The notes: generated from the letters alone by a model not told the origin. DNA of 64,000 nt from CAZRCZ01 sp964598765 (GCA_964598765.1 CAZRCZ010000002.1:1-64000); one strand, 5' to 3'; positions 26,662 through 35,713 are shown, counted from the stretch's first letter. Numbers and translations are program-made.

Positions 26662-28038
26662 ATGAGCGTTCTTCCTCCCGAATCCTTAGTCGTCGCTCCG
26701 CCGATCATTACCGCGCTTCCGTTCGCCGCGCTCCTGCTGGCGATTGCCCTCTTTCCCTTGACGCCCGTTTTCAGCCGATGGTGGGAGAGCAATTTCAGCA
26801 AACTTTTCCTCTCCCTTTTTCTCGCCGCCGTGACCTGTTGTTACTACGGCGCGCGGGGTCAGGGGTTCCATGAATCCGGGACGGGGATTTCCGCCGTGGC
26901 GACGGTTCTCAATCACGCCGTCGTTCAGGATTTCATCCCGTTCATCGTCCTGCTTTTTTGTCTCTACACCATCAGCGGCGGAATCCGCCTCACGGGGAAC
27001 ATCCCCCCTCATCCCCACACCAACGCGTTTTTCATGCTGACGGGCGCGATTCTCGCCAATTTCGTCGGGACGACCGGCGCCTCGATGCTTCTGATCCGCC
27101 CGCTTCTTCAAATCAACTCCACCCGCAAGCACGTCAAGCACACCGTCATCTTTTTCATTTTTCTCGTCAGCAACGTCGGCGGCGTCCTGCTTCCGCTCGG
27201 CGATCCGCCTCTCTTTCTCGGTTATCTTCGCTCCGTGCCGTTTCTCTGGACTTTGCGGCTCTGGCCCCAGTGGCTCGCCGCCGTCGGCCTCGTGCTTTTG
27301 ATTTATTGGATCATGGACCACTATTATTACCATCGGGAGGAAATCGCCGGAGAGACGCGGTTTGAGATGAAGGAGATCACGCTTGCTCTGCGCGGCGAAA
27401 TCAATTTTCTTCTCCTCTTGGGCGTCGTTCTGACCGTCGCGTTCATCGTTCCCGGAAAACGTTTTCCCGGAACGTCATGGACCGTCCCCGATCATCTGCG
27501 CGAGATCATGGAAATCGCGCTTGCAGTTCTTTCCATGCAACTGACCCACAAGGGCATCCGCGAGGCGAATCATTTCAATTTCAACGCCATCGCCGAGGTC
27601 GCCTGTCTTTTCATCGGCATCTTTATCACGATGCAGGCTCCGCTGGAACTTCTCCAATTGAAGGGTCCCGAACTCGGCCTCACCGCGCCGTATCAGTATT
27701 TCTGGGCGTCGGGCGCGCTCTCCTCGTTCCTCGACAACGCCCCGACCTACGTCGTCTTTTTTGAGACGGCAGGCTCGCTTCCTTCCCACGGCGTGGCGGT
27801 CCTCCAAGGCGTCGCCACGGGAACCCATTCCATCTCTCTTTCCCTGCTTGCCGCCGTTTCGTGCGGCTCGGTCTTCATGGGAGCGAACACTTACATTGGC
27901 AACGGTCCCAATTTCATGGTCAAAAGCATCGCCGAGCAATTCGAGGTCAAGATGCCGAGCTTCTTCGGTTACATGGCCTACAGTCTGGCGATCCTGATTC
28001 CCGTTTTTCTCATGCTCACGGTAGTTTTCTTCGTTTGA
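26662..28038 (+). CDS. sodium:proton antiporter, CitMHS/ArsB-NhaD superfamily
   Basis: A 458-aa membrane protein with about eleven hydrophobic segments. Typical motifs of the ion-transporter superfamily are ANFVGTTGASMLLIRPLL, FFIFLVSNVGGVLLPLGDPPLFLG and, in the second half, FLDNAPTYVVFFE followed by SCGSVFMGANTYIGNGPNFMVK. The GDPP and DNAP motifs sit in the re-entrant or unwound segments that bind the ion. Genes of this type are generally annotated as putative Na+/H+ antiporters; the exact substrate is not provable here. Confidence 0.86.
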   Translation: MSVLPPESLVVAPPIITALPFAALLLAIALFPLTPVFSRWWESNFSKLFLSLFLAAVTCCYYGARGQGFHESGTGISAVATVLNHAVVQDFIPFIVLLFCLYTISGGIRLTGNIPPHPHTNAFFMLTGAILANFVGTTGASMLLIRPLLQINSTRKHVKHTVIFFIFLVSNVGGVLLPLGDPPLFLGYLRSVPFLWTLRLWPQWLAAVGLVLLIYWIMDHYYYHREEIAGETRFEMKEITLALRGEINFLLLLGVVLTVAFIVPGKRFPGTSWTVPDHLREIMEIALAVLSMQLTHKGIREANHFNFNAIAEVACLFIGIFITMQAPLELLQLKGPELGLTAPYQYFWASGALSSFLDNAPTYVVFFETAGSLPSHGVAVLQGVATGTHSISLSLLAAVSCGSVFMGANTYIGNGPNFMVKSIAEQFEVKMPSFFGYMAYSLAILIPVFLMLTVVFFV

Positions 28039-28056
28039 CCAAACCTAGAATTCATC

Positions 28057-28686
28057 ATGTCCCATCGGTCCCGAACCATTACCGCGGGTTTGCTTCTCCT
28101 CTTGGCGGGTTGGGGATTCCATCATTTCTTTTCCTCCCCGACCGTCGCCAATTCTCCGCCCCCGAACGATAAAATTATCGCCTTTGGCGACAGCCTGACT
28201 CAAGGGGTCGGCGCGTCCCCCGACCAGACTTATCCCGATCAACTCGCCGGCCTGCTCGGACGGCCGATCATCAACGCCGGAGTCGCGGGGGAAACGGCGG
28301 AGGACGCGCTCCGGCGGCTCCAGCGCGACGTGCTCGCCGAAAAACCGGGAACCGTCATCGTCCTGCTCGGCGGCAACGATCTGCTCCAAAGACACGACCC
28401 CGACAAAGCTTTCGCCGCGCTCGACGCCATCGTTCTGCGTTGCGCCGCGTCGGGCGCGATGGTCGTGCTGGTCGGCATCGAGGGACTTCCGCTTCTGACC
28501 GAAAATTACGGCAAACGGTTCAAGAAACTCGCGCGCGACCGCCAATGCCTCTACGTCCCCGACATCCTCGGCGGCATCATGGGCAAACCGGAATGGATGT
28601 CCGACGGCGTCCACCCCAACAGCAAAGGCTACGCGATCATGGCAGAGAAGATTTCGAAGGCGATTAAACCACACCTCGCAAACTGA
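28057..28686 (+). CDS. SGNH/GDSL arylesterase-type hydrolase
   Basis: A 209-aa secreted or membrane-anchored esterase with an N-terminal hydrophobic segment (about 10-26). Block I FGDSLTQGVG holds the nucleophile Ser, block II Gly lies in NAGVAGET, block III is LLGGNDLL, and block V DGVHPNSKG holds the catalytic Asp and His. It resembles TesA/arylesterases in length and layout. It begins 18 bases after the antiporter gene and may be co-transcribed with it. Confidence 0.9.
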   Translation: MSHRSRTITAGLLLLLAGWGFHHFFSSPTVANSPPPNDKIIAFGDSLTQGVGASPDQTYPDQLAGLLGRPIINAGVAGETAEDALRRLQRDVLAEKPGTVIVLLGGNDLLQRHDPDKAFAALDAIVLRCAASGAMVVLVGIEGLPLLTENYGKRFKKLARDRQCLYVPDILGGIMGKPEWMSDGVHPNSKGYAIMAEKISKAIKPHLAN

Positions 28687-28712
28687 ATCTCAGTGGGCTT
28701 CTCGCCGCTCAC

Positions 28713-29102
28713 TTATTCTAAGCCGCAGATGATCGTGGTACCAACTTCAGTCATGGTATGTCCCGACAATCCGGTCGAGCAAACCGGATTCGTTCCAACC
28801 GGATTGATGACATAAGACCCTCCCGCCGGACAGCCGGGAAACGCCTTCAGATATCCCGTGCTCTCGGAAATCAAATCCGAAAGTTCGGGCGTGTCGGTCA
28901 CCTTCTTGTTGTGCTCCAGCGCCCATTGCTCCTTGGCTCCGTCAATGCGGGTCAGGTTTTCCTGACAAGTCCGCATCCATCGTTGTTCTCGGGCATGGAC
29001 ATAGATCCGCCCGCCGAACACCGTCCCGATGGCCAGCGCCGCGACCGCGACAGCGATCTCGAAAACTCCCGCGTCCTTCAATAGTTTTTTCAGAAAATTC
29101 AT
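28713..29102 (-). CDS. pseudopilin-like membrane protein lacking a prepilin signal
   Basis: A 129-aa protein with an AGGAGG ribosome binding site. A single transmembrane helix (about 13-33) is followed by a charged linker and the block TRIDGAKEQWALEHNKKVTD (about 51-70). The rest is a small domain with YLKAFPGCPAGGSYVINPVG and the end GHTMTEVGTTII. The block and domain are those of the C-terminal part of many PVC-type pseudopilins. The normal prepilin peptidase site (G|FTLIE) is missing and the helix is not pilin-like. The same domain is in the genes at 59753 and 60238. The two Cys (about 87 and 109) could form a disulfide. Function is unknown. Confidence 0.82.
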   Translation of the reverse strand: MNFLKKLLKDAGVFEIAVAVAALAIGTVFGGRIYVHAREQRWMRTCQENLTRIDGAKEQWALEHNKKVTDTPELSDLISESTGYLKAFPGCPAGGSYVINPVGTNPVCSTGLSGHTMTEVGTTIICGLE

Positions 29103-29204
29103 GGTTCCACCTCCTCGTCTTTCACCTTACAGACGCGGGAGTGGATATTTTCTTAGATCGCGTTCAAAAATTTTTTCTTCGCGAAGAAATTGCGGAGGCC
29201 TTTA

Positions 29205-29300
29205 TCAGGTCAAGCATTCATGGCAAAGACGCAAGGAGCTGGTATTCGCCTCCCATGGCTTGCTTGGATCCCTGCGCCTTTGCGTCTTCGCCTTTAACTT
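29205..29300. repeat. GCAAAGACGCAAGG inverted pair
   Basis: GGCAAAGACGCAAGG (about 29221-29235) and CTTTGCGTCTTCGCC (about 29278-29292) face each other in the gap between two minus-strand genes. Further paired copies flank the element at 37246-37503. Confidence 0.55.
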
Positions 29301-29944
29301 CCCAAGATCAATTTGTAAATCGCCTCAAGATCGAGATAGTCCCTGAAATGCGCTTCGACCGGAGCAAGCGAATCCGCGGGATGGGTCGTCGTCATCCCGA
29401 TCAATTTCATTCCCGCCGCTCGTGCCGCCGCCGCGCCGTGGACCGAGTCTTCAAATACCAAACATTGATCCGGACGAAGATTCAAACACTCCGCCGCCTT
29501 AAGGTAAATTTCGGGATCAGGTTTGGGATTCACGACCGATTCGATGGTCAGCACCGCCTGAAAATGGCGGTTCAAGGCGAATCCCTCCATATGCGGCGCG
29601 ATGTCCTCCCTGCTGGAACTGGTCGCCAAGGCCAAGGGAAATTTCTCCGCGAAAAATTCCAGCGCCGGTTGGATGCCCGGAACGAAGACGGTTTCGGCCA
29701 GCGCGCGCCGTTGATAGCGATTCCGCTTGGTGGAGAGAAGATATCCTGCCACCGCGCCATTACCCCAGAACTCGGCCAGTTCCTCGCTTAGCTTGATGTC
29801 CGAATGGCCGATGCCGCGCTCCAAAAAACCTTCGGGCAATTCCTTTTCCATCTCGCGCGCCAAATCCACCCACGCCCGCTGATGCACCGGTTCGGAGAGG
29901 AGAATCACGCCGTCAAAATCAAAAATCAAACCTTCAACCGACAT
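29294..29944 (-). CDS. HAD-superfamily phosphatase, beta-phosphoglucomutase-like
   Basis: A 216-aa subfamily IA HAD hydrolase. Motif I is FDFDGVI (nucleophile Asp 9 and the general acid two residues later), motif II is ATSSSRED, motif III Lys is in NPKPDPEIY, and motif IV is CLVFEDSVHG. The helical cap lies between motifs I and II. The order and the KPxPExY-type motif III match beta-phosphoglucomutase and related sugar phosphatases. The true substrate cannot be read from the sequence. Confidence 0.9.
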   Translation of the reverse strand: MSVEGLIFDFDGVILLSEPVHQRAWVDLAREMEKELPEGFLERGIGHSDIKLSEELAEFWGNGAVAGYLLSTKRNRYQRRALAETVFVPGIQPALEFFAEKFPLALATSSSREDIAPHMEGFALNRHFQAVLTIESVVNPKPDPEIYLKAAECLNLRPDQCLVFEDSVHGAAAARAAGMKLIGMTTTHPADSLAPVEAHFRDYLDLEAIYKLILGS

Positions 29945-30023
29945 CGAACTTGCTTTCCCGCCGCAATGGCTTTAGACAACGTAGGATTCCGGCGTTGCCG
30001 GACGCGCCACGCCCTTTGCTAAC

Positions 30024-31577
30024 ATGACCCAATCCGAAATCTCAAATCTCAAATCTCAAATCCCGAGGTCTCCTTCAAAAAAAAATAGGCATTGGGGTTG
30101 GTTCGCCGCCTTGCTAGTTTTTCTCACTTCCGGTTATTTCCAAACGGCTCACCCCGGTTGGAGCGACAATTCGCAATTCGGTTTGACCTGCGCGATCGTC
30201 GAGCACCACACCCTCAGCATTGACGCTTATCACAATCGTCCCGAGACGCGCACGAATGACAAGGCTTTCTTCGACGGACATTTCTATTGCGACAAAAGTC
30301 CTGTCACCTCGCTATTGGGCGTTCCCGCGCTGTTTCTTTATCGCACCGCCGCCGAGATATTCGAATTCGACATCAGCTACGCTTCGGCTCGCCATTGGAC
30401 GACGTGGGGAAGCGTGGGGCTGTCGGCGGGAGTTTTGGTTTGGCTCTTGACCATTCTGCTTGAACGGCGAGGCGTTGAAAGTTGGCTCGCCGCGATTCTT
30501 GCGGGATTGTGGTTTCTGGCCACGCCGTTGCTCGGTTACGCGATTCTCTTTTTCAGTTATCTTCCCGCTTGCGCGTTCGCCGTCGGCGGATTTATGCTCG
30601 CCGAATCGTGGCTGGAAAATTTGCAGTGGCGCAGGCTTTCGGCCTGTGATCTCGCAGGCGAGACGCCCGCACCGCTCCGAAGAAATGTTTCCCTGCTCGC
30701 CGCCGGATTTTTGATGGGATTGTCCGCGTGGACGTTGCAGACATTCGCCCTGTTAGCGGTCATTGTCACGACCGGTTTGCTTGCAAAAAATCCGCCGCGT
30801 CAATGGATCAAACTTTGGCCTTGGGCGCTCGGAGGATTGATCGGAGTTTCGGGTTACGCAATCTACGGGTTGGCGATTTTCGGCAAGATCGCCAGCCCTT
30901 ATCGCTTCGAGGCCGATCCCTACTTTCAGGAGAACATGAAACGCGGGCTGATGGGCGCGACGTGGCCCGATCCGCTTGTCTTGCTCCTTATCACGTTTCA
31001 TCCTTTTCATGGTCTTTTCGCTCTGTTTCCCGCGACGATCTCCGCCGCGCTGGGGCTTTTTCTTTCGTTGGGAAGAAAGCAAGCCCGCGTTCCGGCCCTC
31101 GTCGCGCTGGCGTTTCTTGTCGGCCTTTTGCTCTACAATAGCGGCTACTATATGTGGTGGGGCGGATGGGGCTACGCGCCGCGCCATTTGATTCCCGCGT
31201 TGCCGCTCATGGTTCTCGGATTCGCGCCTTGGGCCAAGGGACGGCGCGTCGGTTCGCTGGGAGCCGCGCTCTTTTGGCTCACCGTTGCGGTGACGATTTT
31301 CAGCGCGATGCTCAACGCCTCGGTCGTCGCGCTCGATCCGCAACTCCCTCCGAACGTCGAGGATGAATTTCTAAGGAAGCCCGCTTCGGTCGAGCATTGG
31401 CCGCATCCGTTTTTCGACGCCCTGAATTACGTCCGCGAGGGACAGACCGATCCGAATTGGGGGACGCGCTTCGGCCTGCATGGATTCTGGAGCCTTCTGC
31501 CGCTGGCCGTCATTTGGGCAATCGGGATTGCATGGCTCTGGCGACAACGCGAACGCGAATCGGATTCGGACGGATGA
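30024..31577 (+). CDS. multi-pass membrane protein, GT-C-like
   Basis: A 517-aa protein with about eleven transmembrane segments. The first periplasmic loop carries acidic and aromatic residues (HPGWSDNSQFGLTCAIVE) and a second motif FFDGHFYCDKSPVTSLLGVP. A similar 'DGxFYxDKxPG' motif is common in large uncharacterised membrane proteins that resemble GT-C glycosyltransferases. Two translated repeats are visible: the N-terminus (SEISNLKSQIPRS, from TCAAATCTCAAATC units) and RLSACDLAGETPAPL (about 211-225, from a GCGCAGGCTTTCGGCC-type palindrome at 30629-30673). Both lie in cytoplasmic or loop positions. The function is inferred only by resemblance. Confidence 0.65.
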   Translation: MTQSEISNLKSQIPRSPSKKNRHWGWFAALLVFLTSGYFQTAHPGWSDNSQFGLTCAIVEHHTLSIDAYHNRPETRTNDKAFFDGHFYCDKSPVTSLLGVPALFLYRTAAEIFEFDISYASARHWTTWGSVGLSAGVLVWLLTILLERRGVESWLAAILAGLWFLATPLLGYAILFFSYLPACAFAVGGFMLAESWLENLQWRRLSACDLAGETPAPLRRNVSLLAAGFLMGLSAWTLQTFALLAVIVTTGLLAKNPPRQWIKLWPWALGGLIGVSGYAIYGLAIFGKIASPYRFEADPYFQENMKRGLMGATWPDPLVLLLITFHPFHGLFALFPATISAALGLFLSLGRKQARVPALVALAFLVGLLLYNSGYYMWWGGWGYAPRHLIPALPLMVLGFAPWAKGRRVGSLGAALFWLTVAVTIFSAMLNASVVALDPQLPPNVEDEFLRKPASVEHWPHPFFDALNYVREGQTDPNWGTRFGLHGFWSLLPLAVIWAIGIAWLWRQRERESDSDG

Positions 31578-31590
31578 ATTTTCGGATTTT

Positions 31591-32019
31591 TCAGGAAGGA
31601 TCGGAGATCGCCGGCGCGGTTTGTCGCTCGCGCAGAAGACCGACGAGCGCGCGCAAACCCGAACAAGATTGAAGCGAATCGGGATTGCGCCATTTCTCCG
31701 GAAATGATCGGCATTGATCCGGTTTGGCCGGATTGACCCGGCAACCGTAAAGTCCATCGGCGTCGCGCTGGAGAAAAATGCACCATTGCTCGGCGTTGTT
31801 TTGGTCGCGCAGTCGCCATTCCTCGGGTCCGATCTTTCGGGCGAATTCGCGCAAAAAATCCTTGCGCGTCATTCCCAACAATTCCGCCATGCGGTCCGCT
31901 TCCTCCGCGCCGAAATGAACCACGCCGTCCCCCTTGCAACAATTTCCGCAACGATGGCATTGAAACTCGCGGGCGATGGCTTCTTGAAGGGTTTCTTGAA
32001 AGACTCTTGGGGGGATCAT
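31591..32019 (-). CDS. YkgJ family cysteine-cluster protein
   Basis: A 142-aa protein with the CxxCGxCC signature (CHRCGNCC, residues about 21-28), then further Cys in WCIFLQ, YGCRVN and QCRSFP. Proteins of this family coordinate zinc or an Fe-S cluster. The ISDPS end and the C-terminal Cys (QSCSGLRAL) are less conserved. The gene is convergent with the membrane protein ending at 31577, with only 13 bases between stops. Confidence 0.9.
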   Translation of the reverse strand: MIPPRVFQETLQEAIAREFQCHRCGNCCKGDGVVHFGAEEADRMAELLGMTRKDFLREFARKIGPEEWRLRDQNNAEQWCIFLQRDADGLYGCRVNPAKPDQCRSFPEKWRNPDSLQSCSGLRALVGLLRERQTAPAISDPS

Positions 32020-32787
32020 GGAAGGAGCATAACCTATTTGAGCAGGGATGGACAGGATCAGAAATCAACCGCCATGACGCCAAGAACGGGCCAAGACCAA
32101 GGGGGACGTTAGACCGAGGGGGGCATTTACCACAAAAAGTAACTCGGTTTACCGGGATGGAAGTGCGGGAATAGACGGGGTCCGCAGGGCGATGGTTCTT
32201 TGGCTGGTCATGCTGGATGTCGCGGCGCGGAGCGTCTCTCCCACCTTGAAGACGGGATGAAGGCGGAAGGATGAGGGACAAAGGAGAAGAGGTAGGGAAG
32301 ACGCCGAACTCAAAATGGCTGGCGAATTTGTGATCGTCTCCGCGGACTCCGCGCCTCCGCGTGAGAATCTCTTCTTATTTTGGACACGGATGAACACGGA
32401 TTGAACGGATGATGGAAATTCTCGAAGCGGGCACACGGCACACAGCCGGGGCGGCCGTGCCACATCAAACCCCGCGTGCCGGTCCCTGAATTTCCTTTCC
32501 GGGCGACACCGTTGGCAAGGGGCGCGGATGCGCACGGAACTCAGGATGAGCGCGGAGGCAAGCCGCCGCGCTCCAAACCGGATCTTGCGAAGGTCCCGGA
32601 AGTCAAGGCGGCGCGCGTCAAATAGCGGAGTAGGCGCGGAGAGGCGTCAGTTTATCAGAGCCGCGAGCGTGAGTGAGCGTCCAATCACATTGGGATCGGG
32701 CGTCGGGCGCTCCCTAACGGTCGCGGCTCGGATGCCACTCCACTTTTTGACGCACGGCCAACCAGCGCAGGCCGATCCCTTTTCGTG

Positions 32788-33262
32788 TCAACGCAAAGTA
32801 GAAATGTCCGGTTTCTTGCAAAATAGCAATGTCCGCTTTCGCCAAGGGTGATCGGCCGGAGGTTTATATTTGGGTTTGAAGGATGTCTGCTTGGGGGTGG
32901 GGGTGGAGGGCGTAGCCCTCCCTCCACCCCCACCCCCAAACGCCCCGCTTGCGGCTCGCTTTCCCTTTCCATCGCCAACCGATACCTCAAATACCGATCC
33001 CCCCATCTCACCCGAACCGTCCCGTCCACCCGTCGCTCGATCCCAACCTTCCGCCCCGCCAAGCCCCGGACTCTTTCCCCGGCCTCGATCTGATAACTCC
33101 TCCCATCCAGCCCGATCGTGTAATCATTCCCCACCATTTCCATAACCTTCAACCGATCCCGTTCCTTCCGACTCATGCGCATCTCAACATCGCTTGCCCT
33201 CGTCGGCATCCCCAGCTAAGCGGACATTTCTACTTTGCGCTAACCGGACATTTTCACGTCGC
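32788..33262 (-). mobile_element. decayed insertion sequence with transposase fragments (ISNCY-like)
   Basis: Inverted ends are visible: GCAAAGTAGAAATGTCCG at 32793-32810 and its complement at 33221-33238. Each is accompanied by a second AATGTCCG-type copy about 20-30 bases away. Between them, on the minus strand, are transposase pieces: an N-terminal MSRKERDRLKVMEMV (about 33176-33130), fused directly to a C-terminal segment (KVGIERRVDGTVRVRWGDRY), and then PADHPWRK in another frame. The central catalytic part is deleted. A perfect hairpin with 20-base arms (32891-32910 and 32920-32939) interrupts what remains. The element cannot move by itself. The family assignment rests on the KERDRLKV and ADHPWRK phrases. 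Confidence 0.65.
32891..32939. repeat. perfect 20-base-arm G/C-rich hairpin inside the dead IS
   Basis: The arms (32891-32910, made of TTGGGGGTGGGGG followed by TGGAGGG, and 32920-32939) are exactly complementary around a nine-base loop. The unit separates the DRYLRYRL part of the old transposase from its PADHPWRK end, so it arrived after or during decay of the insertion sequence. Confidence 0.75.
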
Positions 33263-33374
33263 GATGATAGCCGATCCCTTTTTCGTTGACTCCGATGCCG
33301 CCTCGTCAGATGATGCCATGCGTGGATCGTAAGCAGGATTGATTGCGCCAATTTAAGTTGGGAGACACGAACGC

Positions 33375-34088
33375 ATGGCCGAAGACGCCCAAGGATCGCC
33401 GCCGTCGCTGGGAAACGTTCTCGTTCACGAAGGGGTCATCACGCGGGGGCAACATCAAAGCCTGTTGGAAATTCAAAACAACACCGCCCAATCCATGGGG
33501 CGGATTTTAGTCGAGAAGGGCTACATTTCGGAAAAGACGCGCATCGCGGTCTTGAATCGAACCTACGGCTTTGAGCTGGCGGATTTCCGCAACCTCAAGA
33601 TTGATCCGGCGGTCGCAGCTTCGATCCCGTTGGCCTTCGCGCAAAAACACCGTCTGATCGCCATCGGCAAGGAAAAAAACAAATTGGTCGTCGTGATGGA
33701 GGACCCATCCGACACAGTGGTCGTGGATGCGATCAAACATCAGGTCGGAATGGAGATCAAACCGTGCATCGGCGCGACCGCCGACATCCTCGCGATCTTG
33801 AGAGGGGAACCGCCGCCGTCGGCCAAAGCGCCGGTGAAAGCCGAATCCCGCGGAGCGCTATACCGGATTCTCAAAGCGGTGACGTTGCCTTTTTTCTGCT
33901 TCGGTCCCCTTCCGGTTTTCTTTTTGCTTGTCGTCTACAACGACGACTTTCTGAATTGGCTTTTGAGCATGGAAGTCACGAAATTCGACATGGGACTTTA
34001 CGTGCTTCTGGGTTGGGGGCTGTGGGCAATCTTGCTCTATGAAATCAACGGACTGATTTTTGACAGGGAAAAGAAGGAAGAAGAGTGA
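33375..34088 (+). CDS. MshEN-domain membrane protein without ATPase
   Basis: A 237-aa protein. Residues about 12-65 contain two consecutive LGxxLxxxG-type motifs (SLGNVLVHEGVIT and SMGRILVEKGYIS), each followed by a helix, as in the MshEN/GspE N-terminal domain that can bind cyclic di-GMP. The rest of the type II secretion ATPase N-domain follows to about 150 (AFAQKHRLIAIGKEKNKLVVVMEDP). Instead of the ATPase domain there are two transmembrane helices (about 172-195 and 205-228). GGGAGA is a suitable ribosome binding site. I infer a membrane receptor or adaptor for a secretion/pilus system or for c-di-GMP. Confidence 0.8.
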   Translation: MAEDAQGSPPSLGNVLVHEGVITRGQHQSLLEIQNNTAQSMGRILVEKGYISEKTRIAVLNRTYGFELADFRNLKIDPAVAASIPLAFAQKHRLIAIGKEKNKLVVVMEDPSDTVVVDAIKHQVGMEIKPCIGATADILAILRGEPPPSAKAPVKAESRGALYRILKAVTLPFFCFGPLPVFFLLVVYNDDFLNWLLSMEVTKFDMGLYVLLGWGLWAILLYEINGLIFDREKKEEE

Positions 34089-34131
34089 GCATGCTTCCCG
34101 CCCGCCGATCTCACCGGATGGGGAAGCTCGC

Positions 34132-34300
34132 GCGCATTTCACTTTTCCGAGTCCCTGCGCGACCCCGTCGGGGTTGGGAGGGCATGGACGGTGTCCCAAG
34201 GTAGCCTCGCAAGGCTCGGCAACCTTGGGCTTGGTTACGGGACGCCTTTGGCGTCCCTACGCGCCTTGATCTCGGCGCCGATCGAAAGAATGAAATGCGC
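34132..34300. repeat. multi-hairpin MITE-like element, copy 3 (inverted)
   Basis: The ends GCGCATTTCA (34132-34141) and TGAAATGCGC (34291-34300) are inverted repeats, and the three palindromes appear in reverse order relative to the copy at 5324-5496. The right end overlaps the start of the sulfatase gene: the ATG at 34290 and the codons for MKCA are part of the terminal repeat. Confidence 0.8.
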
Positions 34301-35696
34301 CGGAAAGCTCGGGATAACGTTCTTTCTGATGTTGGTCGCGTGCCGTCACGGGGATTCGACGGACGGTTCGGGGCAACCGGAAAAGCCGGCCGACACTCCG
34401 CATCTGAACGTTCTCTTTTTTGCGATTGACGATCTTAACAATCGGCTCGGATGCTACGGCGATCCGGTCGTGCAGTCCCCCAATATTGACCGTTTGGCCT
34501 CGTGGGGGCGGCGATTTGAGTCCGCATATTGTCAATATCCGCTGTGCAATCCCTCGCGCACGTCGCTCCTGACCGGATTGCGTCCAGACAGGACCGGCAT
34601 CAAAGATAATTTTACCGCGCCCCGCTCGCTCCTTCCCGACATGGTTCCCCTGCCGCAATACTTTCGGCAACATGGATACCACACGGCGGACGTCGGCAAA
34701 ATCTTTCATACTCCGTATCCTGATCCCCCGTGCTGGGACGAACTACTGGCCAAGGATGAAGACTGGCGGCCCAAGAACAAGGCGTGGGTGGCGACCGAAA
34801 GGAGCGACGAACAACTGATGGATGGGATTTCGGCGCGGGCGGCGGCAAGATTTCTTCAAGGCAAACACGACAAACCGTTCTTTCTGGCGGTAGGATTCCA
34901 CAAACCCCACGTCCCCTACATCGCGCCGAAGAAGTATTTTGACCTTTATGATCCGGCGAAATTGAAACCGACCCAAACCCCGCCCGGCGATCTGGGTGAC
35001 ATCCCCCCGATTGCGTTGGTCCAGCCGACGCAAGGTCCCGCAGGCGAGGGAAAACCGCTGGAATGGTTGCGCGCGTATTACGCCTGCATCTCGTTCATGG
35101 ATGCTCAGGTCGGCATCGTGCTGGACGCGCTCCGGAAAAGCGGCCAATGGGACAAGACGGTCATCGTGTTGTGGAGCGATCACGGTTATCATTTGGGGGA
35201 GCACGGGGGACTTTGGCACAAGATGACGCTCTTCGAGGAGGCCGTGCGCGTGCCGTTCATCATCGTCGCGCCGAAGATGCGAAGGCCGGGGAGAGCCAGC
35301 AGGAGTTTGGTCGAATTGCTCGATGTTTTTCCGACGCTGGTTGATCTTTGCGGTCTGCCCGCGCCCGAAGGTCTTCAGGGGAAAAGTCTTCGTCCAATTT
35401 TGGAAAATCCTTCGGCGAAGGTCAAAGACGCGGCCTTCAGCCAAGTCATTCATGAGGGAGTTTTGGGTCGGACAGCGCGAACCGACCGGTGGCGTTACAC
35501 CGAATGGGGAGGTCCTGAGGTTGCCGAGCTTTACGATCATCAGAGCGATCCGCATGAATACAAGAATTTGGCGAAGGACGCGCATTACGCCGAGATTGTC
35601 GCCCGGCAACATGATCTGTTGACTCAAAATTCCTCAAGTCCCGCCCCGCCCAGAAACGAGAGCCACCGGCTTTGGAGCCGACGATCGAGGCGGTAA
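34290..35696 (+). CDS. sulfatase lipoprotein, iduronate-2-sulfatase type
   Basis: A 468-aa enzyme with a lipobox (FFLMLVAC, Cys about 17). The alkaline-phosphatase-fold sulfatase starts with LNVLFFAIDDLNNRLGCYG, whose acidic pair binds calcium. The CNPSR motif (Cys about 86) is converted to formylglycine by the maturation enzyme. The context YPLCNPSRTSLLTGLRPD is the iduronate-2-sulfatase form. WSDHGYHLGEHGG gives the remaining metal and sulfate ligands. The likely substrate is a sulfated polysaccharide in the environment. No formylglycine-generating enzyme is in the window. The start codon lies inside the end of a MITE-like element, and the reading frame upstream of it is translated element. 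Confidence 0.92.
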   Translation: MKCAGKLGITFFLMLVACRHGDSTDGSGQPEKPADTPHLNVLFFAIDDLNNRLGCYGDPVVQSPNIDRLASWGRRFESAYCQYPLCNPSRTSLLTGLRPDRTGIKDNFTAPRSLLPDMVPLPQYFRQHGYHTADVGKIFHTPYPDPPCWDELLAKDEDWRPKNKAWVATERSDEQLMDGISARAAARFLQGKHDKPFFLAVGFHKPHVPYIAPKKYFDLYDPAKLKPTQTPPGDLGDIPPIALVQPTQGPAGEGKPLEWLRAYYACISFMDAQVGIVLDALRKSGQWDKTVIVLWSDHGYHLGEHGGLWHKMTLFEEAVRVPFIIVAPKMRRPGRASRSLVELLDVFPTLVDLCGLPAPEGLQGKSLRPILENPSAKVKDAAFSQVIHEGVLGRTARTDRWRYTEWGGPEVAELYDHQSDPHEYKNLAKDAHYAEIVARQHDLLTQNSSSPAPPRNESHRLWSRRSRR

Positions 35697-35713
35697 CTCA
35701 TCCGCTATTCCTG

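Larger units (their letters stand above)
32020..33374. repeat. 1.35-kb gene-free repeat graveyard
   Basis: This is the longest stretch without a credible gene. It holds: a GATGAAGGCGGAAGGATG unit (32255-32285); CGCGGACTCCGCGCCTCCGCG (32338-32360); a GGACACGGATGAACACGGA unit (32380-32410); a GCCGGGGCGGCCGTGCC palindrome (32445-32462); a REP-like inverted pair (32657-32679 and 32708-32731); and the decayed insertion sequence listed separately. Several short ORFs cross it in all frames and none resembles a protein, apart from the transposase fragments. Confidence 0.75.

Noticed and set aside
32685..33209. 174-aa ORF as an intact gene
   Set aside because: It joins transposase remnants to hairpin and repeat sequence, lacks the catalytic centre, and runs beyond the element's inverted end.
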